This document shows, in pieces, positions 33,401-45,776 of a stretch of DNA of 64,000 bases. A program made the position numbers and the translations under genes. The notes beneath the pieces were generated by a model that worked only from the letters and a program-made list of their open reading frames with translations, searched no databases and was not told the origin of the DNA. Where the stretch lies: contig JBAJFG010000479.1 of assembly GCA_037903475.1 (NCBI GenBank), forward strand, positions 1,784,501-1,848,500. Direction: 5' to 3'. The DNA comes from Ancylostoma caninum. Lineage: Eukaryota > Nematoda > Chromadorea > Rhabditida > Ancylostomatidae. The stretch's first letter is position 1. Every line of letters begins with the position of its first letter.

Positions 33401-36400
33401 AATAATTTATTTCCAATTACTCAAATTCGAAGTGGATTCAAGTAACTTTCGTGTTGAGGTAATGAGCGTTTGAATCTCTGGAGTGGTGAATACCCTTGCT
33501 TTTCCTCCCATTCTCCCTAACCCCCCCCCCCCATCATCTCTTTCCTCATCCGCTAGGATTCCGAGAAGAGGCCGAAACATCTCGATACACGCAGCGATGC
33601 CAGAAGTTTTCTGGAGAACACTCACCGTGAACAGCACGATGTCCACAATAATACATGAGATCTTGGAATACCAAACATAGCAACCACGTCCATGGTGAAT
33701 CCCATGGCAGCTCAATCAGACGGAAATTGTTCCAAATGAAGATGTAGAGGAAAATCGCCACAGTTCGTCCACCAAATCTACAAAATTCACGTATTTTCGT
33801 AGAAATTCCGCATAGCACCATCGATTTTATGTTTATGCACAGCTGCTAACGTAAATTGGATCATCGTTGGGAGTGATGCGATCGAGGAGCGGAGTTATTC
33901 AGTGCGTGTTTGGATCTTCTCACAAATCCCGTCTGATCCGATGAACTGTGGCCTAGATAAGACACCCTAGGGGGTAATTCGGAGATCCAAGGAAGTTTCA
34001 AAGCAGCGTTTTGTTATTCCGGAGAACACAAAGGGATCCATCCTCGGCTAGGACAGAGGGTTGGAAACGACCCATGTAAGTGGAAAACTAGAAATTTTTA
34101 TTTTTAAGTACGGGTAGAGAGCAGAAGGAGCAATAAATTCTGAGAAAAGTTAGGTTAGGTTGAAGTGGGATCCAAGTTAAACCAAAAAAAATGCAAGCAA
34201 ATAAGTAATAAACAACTAAACAATTGAAATAAACAACACAAAAAACACCCACTTAAAGCACTGGCTAAGCATCCCAGCACATATTGACGTGATCGAATCG
34301 TTAAGTGCGAATCGATCATGATGTCCGGAAATTTGAAGAATTAGAAACTCGACGACAACAAACGTCAACCACCATGCTGACACCTGCAATTAGCACTGAT
34401 CAGTGGAAGTTTTCCAGAAATTCTGGGAGGTTAATGGGGTTCAACGGGGAAATTCGGAATTGAGCGAGGGTTATCTTCATTCTTAAGGCAACAACTTTTT
34501 CGGCTACAACTTCATTAAAATTAATATTCTATTCCTGTAAAATCAAAATCTTTTTAGTTCAAACCTAAAAAAGAAACTAAATCCATTCTTCTGATATTGC
34601 ATTACATTTTCGGTTTCAAGGACACAAAGAACACAGAAAGCAAGAACTGTGCAGCATAGAAATGTACAGTAACGGCCAAAATTATATAGCCTTTTGTAGT
34701 CTCTTCCATTTCCTTCATAATTTCATTTACAGTAAAGCTTCGAAGCTCATATTTTCACGGGTGTTGTAGACATTCATAAGTAATAAAATGGAGTGACATC
34801 GTACCATTTTATCAGCTAATTTCCTCTAGGCAAAATAATTACCATAAAGGTCAAAATCTGGAATTTTGCGGCATCCACAAAAGATCGCAGAATGGATTCT
34901 GTGGGCTGTATTTTCGCAACATTTGCACTCCTTGTAAAAGATTCGACTCATACTTAAACGAAAAAAATGTGCTTTCAAATCACTGATCAAAGCATACGAA
35001 GCAAATTTGAGTTTATTTCAACAGTAGACCAACGTAAGAATTTCTGCCAAATTAGCTCACTCTTCCTTGGTTACAATGTTAACTCGGTCACGATGCAACC
35101 AGAAGTCCATAGCATAAAAGGGTGCTTTCGTTTCTTTCCATGCAGAGCTTTAATCCAGCAAAAGTTATGCGGGAATATTCAAAAGGCTATATAATTTTGG
35201 CCGGTACTGTAGGGGATCCAGAAAAATAGCTTCATCATTTGTCACCAAAAGAAATTCTTGGAAAGCTTTTTTTTCGGCAACACTAGCTAGGAAATCGAAT
35301 CACTCATTTTCCTGATTTTTACATATCGTACTAGATGAAAGCTATGTTTATAGTCAATCGAGCGCAAAGCTGTCGCTACTTATAGAAGGATCCAATAATG
35401 ATTTTATTGCCGTATACCGCTAGCTTAGCTCCCATGTTTTAGTGCTTCTTAATGTGCAAAGCAAGAGATTACCTCCTGAAAAATCTTGAAAAACCTTTGT
35501 TGACTATGACGAAGGTCCTGTTACCGTTTGAACGTCATTTAAATGTGTTCGAAAAATCTAGAAATCCGGATGTGCAGATCAATTATATAATTGAAAACTG
35601 GGGCGTTACGACTAATGATTAATGCTTATACCTACTTGGGACCCAATAATGGATATAGACAAACTCGAAAATTCGAAAACAGAAATTTCCAGTTGCGGAA
35701 AAAGAGGGATGAGTAAAACTCTTGAATATTGATAAGGAGGGATCTAAGATTTTCCTTTTCTCAACATCCGATTTGTCTTGGATCGTGTTCTAAGCTAATA
35801 ACTGAGTTATTAGAATTACTCGGTTTTATCCCCTCCTAAGAACATTAATGACCCATGTGACACTTAACCTCTCACAAATAGCAGGTAAGTAAATTGCAAA
35901 ATCGTGTCGCGGCTGCGCTGTGATTTAGTTGCTTTTGTCGCTGGATGTGATTCATTTGTTTTTTTTTGCGGAAATTGTTGAATAGGAAGTGTTTGTTAAA
36001 AATATAATTTTTTTCTGATGGAAGGCCTTGCATAATATCTATGATGGTTAACACTGTGAGTTTTATGACAGGTTGCGAGGAGTCATTTCCTGTCCTCCAA
36101 CAAAAAAGTTTGATCGCGCCCTGTAGTACAACAAATATACCGTAATGTTAGCTGTCTACCGTACCTCGACATTGTAATTCGGCACTTGTTCCACTGTCGG
36201 TACAGCTGTCTCATAGGGAGTGATGAAGTAGAGGGTGTGTCGCAGGTTGACAAGTGTCAACCTGAAAATTACCGTAATTCGCCAGAAAATTGTTTGTCTA
36301 CATGAGCAGAGTACAGTACTATGTATGTGTTATGCCTGCAAATGCGTAAACACATGCAAACTATGACTTTTCCATGGAGAGCAAAATAAGTACGATAAGT

Positions 36401-36539
36401 GGCAATTGACCGAGAAACAAACTGCGGCTGACCTTTCAAGCAGCCGGTGACCGAGTGAAGTGTTCGAGAAAATTCTGTTAAGTAGTGGTGTTACGGTAGT
36501 CGTAAGATTCAAGCTGGTATCAAGCAACGCTTCGCTCAT
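30418..36539 (-). CDS. agmo-1: Alkylglycerol monooxygenase (fatty acid hydroxylase family)
   Basis: Thirteen minus-strand exons give 494 residues: 36433-36539, 36165-36261, 34253-34383, 33626-33777, 33172-33293, 32334-32411, 31938-32063, 31710-31802, 31555-31641, 30961-31062, 30690-30889, 30476-30635 and 30418-30447. Family marks are clear: LPWDSPWTW; the histidine boxes GHRAVHEF (His158, His162), HTIHHS (171-175) and PSHHRVHHGRN (246-251); then YCIDKNYGGVFIIWDK. The N-terminus TPYETAVPTVEQVPNY matches the human region before the first membrane segment, and further hydrophobic segments lie near 75-95 and in the C-terminal third. AGMO is a di-iron, tetrahydrobiopterin-dependent ER membrane enzyme that cleaves the ether bond of alkylglycerols. 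All catalytic histidine clusters are present, so it is probably functional. The start follows a T-rich CCAG acceptor by 15 bases. The last, 10-codon exon is the least certain. Confidence 0.95.
31158..31385. mobile_element. Palindromic MITE in AGMO intron 9
   Basis: TCTGCCGCGCCGCTCCAC..GCGACAGACCAGTCGGG at the left is mirrored by GTCTGGAGCG..GCGGCGCGACAGACCAGC at the right. Inside, a TTTTCATTCAAGCGTTTCG / AAAATCACACAG centre is AT-rich. Related to the element at 10985-11205. It sits between exon 9 and exon 10. Confidence 0.55.
34667..35209. mobile_element. 543-bp mariner/Tc1-like MITE in AGMO intron 2
   Basis: CAGTAACGGCCAAAATTATA at the left is mirrored by TATAATTTTGGCCGGTACTG at the right, continuing through TAGCCTTTTG/CAAAAGGCTA, with TA duplications at 34665-34666 and 35210-35211. 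The TIR style (CAGT..GGCCAAAATTATATA) is that of Tc1-like transposons. The interior is AT-rich and has no transposase, so it is an internally deleted or non-autonomous copy. Confidence 0.8.
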
Positions 36540-36557
36540 GATTGGACATTTACTCTG
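36540..36557 (-). promoter_or_regulatory. AGMO spliced-leader acceptor and overlapping upstream ORF
   Basis: On the minus strand, a T run ends TTTTTCCAG at 36555-36557 and is followed by AGTAAATGTCCAATC and the AGMO ATG at 36539. The 15-base leader contains another ATG (36549-36547) in a different frame. It opens a 9-codon ORF that overlaps the AGMO start and stops at a TGA just inside it. Confidence 0.6.
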
Positions 36558-37790
36558 GAAAAAAAAACTACACTAATGGAGACGTGACGTCACAAAAAAT
36601 ATAAAGAAAAAAAAAACAAGGTTCCGAACCGTATTTTGCTACATAGATCTTTCGAACTCAAAACGCAGACTGTGGGGCACATCCAAACAGACCCGCTCCA
36701 CCGTGTTGTTTTGTAGATCCCTTTGTATTTTTTCTAACAGAATTGAAAAAAAAAAGAAAAAGATGAGAGAAGAAGGGATGAAATTAAAAGGAAAATGAAG
36801 ATTTCGAAAAAAAAACAGGAGTTTGTTCAGCGTAGATCAAAGCTACATACAAATCTCAAATTATGGACATAAGCAAATTCGGCTTTATTTACCCTTGCCT
36901 ATTTAAATTTTAGGTGGATAAACGTGCCGTGCCTTTTTTTATAATAGTTTATTAATTGCGACTTACGAGTTTTCCGACTATTTAAGGTGACTTCGGGCGA
37001 TTAATTCGCTACGAAATTGGCTGAGATTTTGTTGTTAAGGTCAGTGTTTCACAAGCATTTATATAAGTGATGATCTTCGATATCACAAAATCACGACTTT
37101 TTTAGCGCAAACCCTGCGGCTGAGATTGATATCGTTGTTTTCTGATCAGTGATGTGACGCTTTAAACATTGTATTTTCCTGTGGTTGTAGATAACCAAGC
37201 GATTCGGAAAAAAAATCTAACTAAAAGGTGCTCGGTAGACCGTAAAGCAACCCAGAGGAAATTGCACAAATCCAAAATAACGTACCTGCTAAATGTACAA
37301 TTGTAATCCTCTCGAACGTTGACAGTGATTATTCTCGGTGATTTATCAGAAATTTAAATGTTGTCACCTTTTCTCAGCGCTCGAAAATCTGAAAAAGGAG
37401 TTCAGCTTTGATACCTACAAATCTGAGGTGCTCAGGAAGTCCAAGCAACAGATGGCGATTGAATTATGTATGATGATCGGAACGGTTTAGAAAGTTCGAC
37501 AACAACGGACTCCGTGATAGGAGAGAATTCCCCGATCGCAATAACTCTAGATAATGCTGAATTTAGAGATCAATTCATAATTACAAGATGCACCAAATGT
37601 GGATTTTAACAGAGCGACGATCAGCGATATGCTGTATATTCGTGGATTTTTCTAGCAGTTCTTCCAACAATTCGCAAGCATAGGCTAAGTAAGTCAGTCT
37701 ATCCTGTACTCGTTCATTCTACACCATGCTCCATTACTTTATAATGACTAGTGAATATATTACAATGACTTGTGAATAAATAAAATGAAG
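36558..37790. other. AGMO upstream region
   Basis: AT-rich sequence without exons, presumably containing the AGMO promoter. No specific promoter element could be identified. The minisatellite begins at its far edge. Confidence 0.4.
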
Positions 37791-37794
37791 AAAA

Positions 37795-38660
37795 GCCACC
37801 ATGGCATTGTTGTGGCGCCACACCCTACTGTGATATGTTGCGACGCCGCACCATGACATTGTTGCGGCGCCAAACCCTACAGTGATATGTTGAGGACGCC
37901 ACTCCATGGCATTGTTACGGCGCAATACCATGCCTCAGTATGTTGCGGTGCCGCACCATGGAATTGTTGCGGCGCAACGCCATGCCTTAGTATGCTGCGG
38001 ATGCCGCACCATGGCATTGTTGCGGCGCAACGCCATGCCTTAGTATGTTGCGGATGCCGCACCATGGCATTGTTGCGGCGCAACGCCATGCCTTAGTATG
38101 CTGCGGATGCCGCACCATGGCATTGTTGCGGCGCAACGCCATGCCTTAGTATGTTGCGGATGCCGCACCATGGCATTGTTGCGGCGCAACGCCATGCCTT
38201 AGTATGTTGCGGATGCCGCACCATGGCATTGTTGCGGCGCAACGCCATGCCTTAGTATGCTACGGATGCCGCACCATGGCATTGTTGCGGCGCAATACAG
38301 TATGTTGCGGATGCCGCACCATGGCATTGTTGCGGCGCAACGCCATGCCTTAGTATGTTGCGGATGCCGCACCATGGCATTGTTGCGGCGCAACGCCATG
38401 CCTTAGTATGTTGCGGATGCCGCACCATGGCATTGTTGCGGCGCAATACCATGCCTTAGTATGTTGCGGATGCCGCACCATGGCATTGTTGCGGCGCAAC
38501 GCCATGCCTTATTATGTTGCGGATGCCGCACCATGGCATTGTTGCGGCGCAACGCCATGCCTTAGTATGCTGCGGATGCCGCACCATGGCATTGTTGCGG
38601 CGCAATGCCATGCCTTAGTATGTTGCGGATGCCGCACCATGGCATTGTTGCAGTGTTGCG
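37795..38660. repeat. 53-bp-unit minisatellite, about 17 copies
   Basis: The period is 53 bases, for example successive CCTTAGTATG at 38038 and 38091. A typical unit contains TATGTTGCGGATGCCGCACC, then ATGGCATTGTTGCGGCGCAA and CGCCATGCCTTAG. Most central copies differ by only one or two bases; copies at both edges are degenerate, and one unit near 38290 is shortened. Within each unit CATGGC..GCCATG and GTTGC..GCAAC make a hairpin, and TGCGG..CCGCA a second. Every unit carries CCATGG. The period is not a multiple of three, so the long ORFs across it are frame-cycling artefacts. Confidence 0.95.
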
Positions 38661-41600
38661 GAGAAACACATGCTGTATTACTGAAAAATAGGAATGAGTC
38701 CCAGCTGCGCTCATTTCCAGGGAATGTTCGGGTGCTGCTGCTGCTTTCCTTGGTTGTGAGTAGAGTTTTCATTGAAAATACGATAGAATTTGCAAGGATA
38801 TATACAAGTAGCCTTCTAGAATCTCCTGAACATCTGTTATTGCTAGGCTATTTAAAAATAGATCAAAATGGTCGTCTCTTTAGTAGAGCTCCTCAATCGC
38901 CTTCAAAAGAATAATAAGCAAATTCAATAGACAGACGAACAACTGAAATAAAAATTGGCCTGTTTTTACATGCGACTATTTTCGAAACTTCATAGGACTA
39001 TGTTTTAGCGATAGCATTCTTTCGTGGTTTAATTTCCAATGAGAAGCTTAGACTGTTCATGAGCATCTCAGAGCAGATCAAATTCTATCTAGGGACCTAC
39101 AGAAGTGGAAAAAAGAAAGGAAAACAAGAGGGAAGAAAATGAGAGGAAAATGAGTTCTAAACGTCTGCTAGATGTGCAGTGCAGAATTACAGCGTCGCTG
39201 TGATGGTGAACTCTATTTGATATCACAAAAAAACTTATCCATAAACCTTGTCTCTGTCCGAACCGTTCAAAGCCATAGGAAGACCATTTCTGGATGATTT
39301 ACCACAAAAAAATGGAATTTGTGACGGACTTGCCGCCATCATAACTGAGGAGAAAACGAATAAGAGCAGCTAGTACTGATCCAATGGCGCGGCTACAAAC
39401 CTATTAAATATTAAAAGCCACAACTGTTTTGCATATAAAACCCGTTCGTGAGCACAAACAATCACTACGTTTTCCATTCTCAAACTAAGAAATTGAAATG
39501 CGGCTGAGAATCCGGAACTGTTTCCATTTTTTGTCTCGCTGTACAGTGACAACAGTACAAAGTTAACGTGGGTAATTTGAAATGCAATACGTGCAGCTAA
39601 AAACTAGGCGCAGTGCCAGGCCGCAATATCTGTTACAACTTGCTGCGCATCGTGTTCCTATAGTCTCTTTTTAGTAAATCGAGTAAATTGCACTGCAAAT
39701 TATGAATAATATGTAGCTCTGGCTATATGCTGAAGTGGGTTTTTTTTTCAGGCTTGAGACGCAGAGACTTCGACAAGAAAACAACGAGAAAAGGGCAAAG
39801 ATTATAAAAATAAAATGTAGTGCGAAATTACGTAAAAGAAATATCAGAAAAGCATGCCAACTAGTCCAGTGTTAAAATTTTGGAGAATTTTCAAAAACTG
39901 CTCTAGAACTTTCACGTTCAAACTCACATGAAACTGAATCAATTCTTGGAGGTCATTGCAGCTACGATATCGATTTTGCTACGTATTGATTGATTGCGGC
40001 ACGTCGCTAGCGCTGTCCCTGATGTCATCGGCAGCTAATCAATACGTACCAAACCCACTGCAGCAGCGTCTCGCAGCGACTGAAACCGCTATACACCTCG
40101 AGAGATATAACTTTGCTACAAGAGACTTATCACCCTTATATTACTAACTGTAATACCTTTTCTAAAATCTACGCAATCTTTCCACTTTCAAAAGACTTCA
40201 GCGTTTGAAGAAGCTCTGAACTTTTTTCTTCTAAAATCTGCTATCCGACGAGTGCTTGATTTTGTTCGATAGCGTCTGTTAGCACGTTGCGTTCGGTCAG
40301 GTTTTCGCATCGTGTAGCAAGGTCTCCCCGACGCCGCAATTACGGAAGGGACATGTGTGTTACGTACTGCTTACGGAAAATCGCAATGCTAACGCCGCTG
40401 TGAATACGATGGAAAACAAAAAAGTACTGCATTTCGGTTCTCAGTCGTCTATTCCACGAATAATGCTCTTGCGGGAGGCCTGCAGTATTTTTAGAATGGA
40501 AATCCAGAAAAAATAATCTTTGCCAGATTCCAGGTGGAGAATAATTTAGTTATGAATAACCCTAGATTTGAGCCAGGTGTAGATGCACTTTGCACAAAAT
40601 TTACATTTTCGGCGAGACTCATATTGAATTTAACTGGAAAGCGGTATGTAGAATTCCACACGATGTGTGATCTACATGGATTTTCTCCGGAGTTTGTCCC
40701 GGAAACCGCTAGTGTACAGACAAAAGAGAAGAAATCCAACTAAAAGATTATAGCGACCGTTATGCTCCAAGTGACCCAACTTTCTAAAAATTTAATTAAG
40801 AGGACAGAAAACAGAGTAGATATGACAAATTATAAAAAATAATGAAAAAGGCTACTTATCTCGAGAGGAGCGATGAGAAACCCAGCAGGAAAGATAATGA
40901 CCATAGTGAAAAGTTTAACAAAGTATGAATTTACATTTTCGTTCAATTTCTCGAATATTTCTATGTATTTTCTCGCATTCGTCCCGCTAAAGAACTTCTG
41001 TTGACGCTTTCTAAGCAGTACAATAGTGAATAACAAGTATGGTTTCAATGGTTTCAAAAGGCAATAGCGTCTGAGGGATCTCAGAGAGGAAATGAAATCG
41101 AAAAAAGATATTAGGAAATTCCTATCTTATATGTTTTTTTTTTCGTTTAGGTCCTCCCCTCCTTACTGCTGAGTACTGAGGGAAGTGCAATGCTTTGTGC
41201 TCTACTTGTACACAAGAGAACCGTACGAAGAGCGTTTTCCTTCACATTTTTCTTCTTTTTCAGAATATCAATATCATAGATTAAGCAATACCTTGAATAT
41301 CCTAGATTTTTAGTGATTAGAAAAAAAAGCGAGAGTGTGACGTAGTGACAACTTTTTTTCATATATTAGATCAAAAAACCGATAGGTATTCGTGATGGAG
41401 AAAACCTACTGCACATAAGCGCCTAGCCATAGTAAAGGTTCATAGACGAAATGACAAATACTTAGGATGGTATCGAGAACTGGTTAAGGTTTGAGGGCTC
41501 CTGGACTAAAGTGTGTCCATGAGGGTGTCCATGAAATATAGGATGAGATCTCTACTTTTTTAGAACCGAATAGACAGAGAATAATCCAGGTAATTCATCT

Positions 41601-43880
41601 AATAGTTATGCAATCGATTCGGACATTCGAATATCCAAAAAAGAGGGTGTCTACAGCTGTTCCTCATAATCGAACAAACGAATCTTCGACTTAGCTGGGA
41701 GCGAAAACCCTTATTTGATTTCGGATATACATATCTGACATGTTATTCAGTCCTAACTCTATTCAGACCTAACTGCAGTACAACACTACAATATTTATTA
41801 TATAATAGTTTCTAAATGCTTAGGAGTGAGAGGGCTAGTTCATCAACCCGTTTAGGTAAAATGTAGCCAGAACTAAAAGCAAAATCTCTGAGTTTCCATT
41901 CTGGAGTTCGTCGTAGCATCCAGCGAAAACATAAAAACCCTGATGATTTAAGCCAATCGTTAAAGTGGCCTAAACATAGGTGGCTGTTGAAGAAGGAGTG
42001 GCTGAGCATGGCTAAGGATGCATGACGACGAATAAAGAGATGGAGAACTGGGCTGGCTTGGGGCGACGACAAGCGCCGCGCCTGACAAGCTTAGCCAAAA
42101 GCTAGATCGTTATGCAAAAGCATCTAACATCTCCTTTAATGGGAATTGGAACCTTCTGCGAAAGTAACTGCAGTTTTCCACGGGTAGCGAGAGCTCAAGA
42201 ACTGGGAATTCTGGCTCTGGACAAATTGTTGGTTACCTAGTATCCTACAGGGATGGAATGTCCAAAAAGTGACGCCGTAGACCTTAAATAAGTGAGAAGT
42301 GGGCGGAGCACCGAAATGTAAGCAAGTGAAAACGAGGGGGAGGGGTGGAGTGGCTAACTTGCAAACGCGCGACGACGATGAATGTTCTCCGGAATCCCCC
42401 CCCCCCATGAGAAACTGTCCATTAAACACATCCCAGCGAGGATGGCCGAAGAGAATTAAAGCCGAGATGTCGCCCCCATCCACCGCCGTAACGGGTTTTG
42501 CGAACAGCCTTCAGTGTCTCTCAGACAAGCTCATAGCCAGTTCAACAATTGGCTACATTCCTGACTGGGAATTGCCCAGAAGGCGTACGCCTCCTGCGAT
42601 GTGTCTTTCAATTTTTTAGACCATCGCTGCTATAAGCAAACCATCGATAAGCGTGCAAGTTTTAGTGTTTAGCACGAAGTGCTGTGTTTCTCCTGTCGAT
42701 TCAGGATTTGAATAGATTGCATCATTTTGCAATGTCTGCAATTGCTGCGGAAAAGAGTAATTTGAAACGAAAGCGGGCACCTCACACTCCAAGAAGAGAA
42801 GGTTCGAAAAGGGGTTTCTTGGCTTTTTCTTCAGCAGACATGTATACATAGCACTGTGATTACTGTCGCCTGAAGACTCTTCTGATGTTGAACTCTCGAA
42901 CGTATCCTGAGGTGAGACATTGTCTTTAGAGAGTTTTTTTAAACGAGTGATAGTTGACGACGATGAGAAATTGTAAACTGTCACCACTGATGCCAAGAAA
43001 TTTGAGAACTTTCCGTGTAAGTGGGCGGAGCCTGGGCAATTAACGAATTTTCAGAAACGTCCGGTGAAGTTGCCAATTTTTGGGACACCCGAGGTAGGAA
43101 TGGTTGCAGAACGTTGTTCCTCAGCATATAATCCTTCACGTTTCGTGAAATTTTTCACTATAAGGAAAATGCCGCCAATCTTGCAGAATTCTGCTCACGA
43201 AATTGTATATAAGTGTGCATCAGCTTGATTAATACTTTCTTCCACATCAGAGACTTATTTTCAGATGAAACAGGAATATACTCAAGCCGGAATTCAAGAG
43301 TAACATGGAGAGTAATGCTTTCACTACTGCAGTTCGAGCTATCTGATGAAACGCTCACATTACGCACCTTTGAGTTCTTTTTTCTTCTGTTGCGTATTGA
43401 GTATTTGGGAAAAAAGCTCACGTTCTAACTAAAAGAGTAATAAGAATGAGCAGTACAAAAAATAATTTGTCAGTGAGCAGACGTCCTTTAATTTTTGCAA
43501 ATAAACCGTTGATGCTCGATTGGCGGTCGCGAAGGAAGAGAGGAAGCAGGTGATGGTGAGGAAACCGTATCAAAGAGATACGAGATCAAGATGGGCAGAA
43601 ATTCAAAGAAAAAATGACTGAAAACTTTTTAGATTTTCCACAAGTATACGAAAAGGAGGATAAAAATAGAGAAATAATAAAAAACTGAAAATCATATCGA
43701 CCAGTCTTTACGAGAGAAAAAAATGCTACATAGATTCCCTACCCAAGCCACCACATCCCCAGGCACCTCTGCCGCTGGATATCACGCTTAAATAGGAATC
43801 AGATGACCTTCCCAAAAAATGACCGCTGCGACATAGTTTGCATGAATTAAGCTCATGTATATGGAGTAACTCTCTATGTA
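38661..43880. other. Long gene-poor intergenic region
   Basis: No confident gene. It contains a 69-base palindrome at 39980-40048 (TACGTATTGATT..AATCAATACGTA), a C tract at 42396-42406 and the doubtful two-exon ORF listed separately. The rest is AT-rich sequence with nothing recognisable. Confidence 0.5.
42616..43430 (-). CDS. Doubtful two-exon open frame
   Basis: On the minus strand an open frame of about 74 codons ends in a good donor (CAATTTC|GTGAGC near 43196). It can join in frame, after about 215 bases, to a second open frame of about 122 codons that follows CATCAG and ends at a TAA at 42618-42616. The product is Ser-rich (SSDSSNCSSES; SSTSEESSGDSNHS) with no recognisable domain. The upstream frame lacks an ATG, and an in-frame TAG follows the best acceptor. 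If real it is the 3' part of a gene or a pseudogene. Chance is possible. Confidence 0.2.
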
Positions 43881-44420
43881 CAGGGGGGGGCCATAAGTTA
43901 TTGTACAACGTTTGCTGGCCCATTTCTCCGCAGTAGTAAAATATTTTTGCCGCACTAGGCACTGTTTAATAGAGCTGGATTTGCTCTATCTTTTGATCAC
44001 AAAAACCTCCTGGATACTTCCAAGATAACGAAAAAAGTTTATCGGAAACATTCATTGCAGACTTTCGGTGCCGCAAAATGCACTAACTCTGCCCGCAATT
44101 TCCGAGCAAAACAGCCACAAAAACAGTTTGATATTTTTAGAAAGAGCATTCTTTGCTCTTTAAGATGCATCTAAGCAGTACACCCCACTTTAGAGATTTG
44201 GTGGATTTTTCGTAAAAAATTTCCACATCAACCCGCTTTTTTCAAAAACCTGTTCTAAGTCCAACTGCTCCAAAGCAAAACTCTCCCGGGAAACCGGGTT
44301 TTAACTGTAAGATACTTTGATCCCTGCTCTATTCGGCAGCGAAAAGAGCAGGATAATCCATGTGTTGCTGGTGGAGAAATAAATGAGCAAACGTTGTACA
44401 ATAACTTATGGCCCCCCCTG
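43881..44420. mobile_element. 540-bp mariner-like MITE
   Basis: The ends are CAGGGGGGGGCCATAAGTTA and TAACTTATGGCCCCCCCTG, with TA on both sides, continuing through TTGTACAACGTTTGCT and its mirror image. The CAGGGG..CATAAGTTATTGTACAA type of end is familiar from mariner elements. The interior has no transposase ORF. Confidence 0.8.
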
Positions 44421-44639
44421 TATGTATGCTAACGACACAGTTATGACTGCACATGGTGGGAAATGACTGCAATTTGGTGACATAGAAAGAATAGAACATG
44501 GAAATTGCTCTCACTGCGCTGAGAAAAAAAACATATGGTTACGTAAATCGACCTATATTTTTGGAAAATCACACATAGTGAAGCATGTAATTAGATTTTA
44601 TTTGCTATCGAGGCACGATAATGTTTCAGTCACCCATGA

Positions 44640-44872
44640 AGTGTTGTTTTTTTTTCCAAGCCACAGGCAATGCTCTGTGGAGGTAAACCGAAAGGTTCGT
44701 GGAATTGATGAGGGCATCCGTGACATGTTGGTCCCATCTTTCCAACGGGAGATTGTTGTGCTCATAAAACAAAATATTTCAAGAGGCTATAAATCGCCAG
44801 AAATGAACTGTTTTCCGAAAATAGATGAGAAGATGAAAAAGAAATTCGAAAGAATGATGGAACTCAGATGAA
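44640..44872 (+). pseudogene. Orphan open frame, possible exon remnant
   Basis: After a TTTTTTTCCAAG stretch an open frame of about 70 codons carries KVRGIDEGIRDMLVPSFQRE and FPKIDEKMKKKFERMME before a stop. The amphipathic, charged composition looks more protein-like than the surrounding frames. No partner exon was found on either side, and the frame is not recognised. It could be a decayed gene fragment or chance. Confidence 0.2.
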
Positions 44873-45776
44873 CTTGCAGAACTGCCCCAACTGCATATGA
44901 ATTTTGAAGAGTTGTGTGAGATCAGGGTGGGTTTTTTTTCTAAAAAAGATACTATTGTTGGATTTTAGGAAATTCCACGATAGATTTTGAACCTCAAGAG
45001 ATTTCATCTGTCAGCTTCCCCGGTAAATCACGCTAAGCCGCACACTTAAAGGTACCAGTTAAGATCAGTTGCTTTCATCAAAATTTTGGGTAAAACCTGA
45101 TCATTTCCTTGACGTCCCCTCATGATTTATCCTGGAATTTGGAGAAAAACTTAAAGGCGAGTATATTTGAGAAGTTTGAGAAATATACGATTCAAAAGGT
45201 AAGTTATATTGAGGAATTGGAAAGAGCCACATACTTTATTAGGGTAAAAGTTTGGAGTAATTTTGTTCAACTGGAAGGCATGTGTAATGAGGTCAATTAA
45301 GCGTGTTTCCTTTCATTTTCGATTCTTCCACGATAAATTTTGTAGGTAGATAGAGGATGGAAGAGAAGGAACTTTACTGTGCGTTAGCTCTGGGACCCTA
45401 AACAAGTGTATAAATGCTTGTACTGTGAAGATCTCACTGAAAGCATTGGAAAACATATGGGTTGAAGCCTAACGTTTTTAAAATTATTCCGATGCTTGCT
45501 CTAAACCCCAAGCGTTACCTAAACTATGAGAGCTGGAAAAAGCAACCGTGAGTGAGGGTACAGGGAGCTGGAAAGTGGCTCACGTCTCAGAATAATAGAG
45601 CTAAAGTCTCTCAGGATAGACACCAACAATTATTGCTTCACTGTTTTTCTGCCGCAGGAAAACCTGCCCATAACCACAAAAAGCGATCCAATGAACTACG
45701 CCCGCACGTGATCCACGAGAATGCAACGATCCAGACTATAACGGAAAAGCGTCGTCGATGAAAAAAAAAACGCAAG

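Noticed and set aside
37795..38660. CRISPR array
   Set aside because: Units are contiguous tandem copies with no unique spacers, and the genome is eukaryotic.
38408..38914. 168-codon ORF across the minisatellite
   Set aside because: The 53-base period shifts the frame each unit; repeated peptide strings such as CCGCRTMALLRRNAMP arise from the repeat.
41812..42072. Retrotransposon remnant
   Set aside because: A few words of the translation on the + strand looked like a reverse-transcriptase tail, but stops interrupt it and no ordered motifs could be followed.
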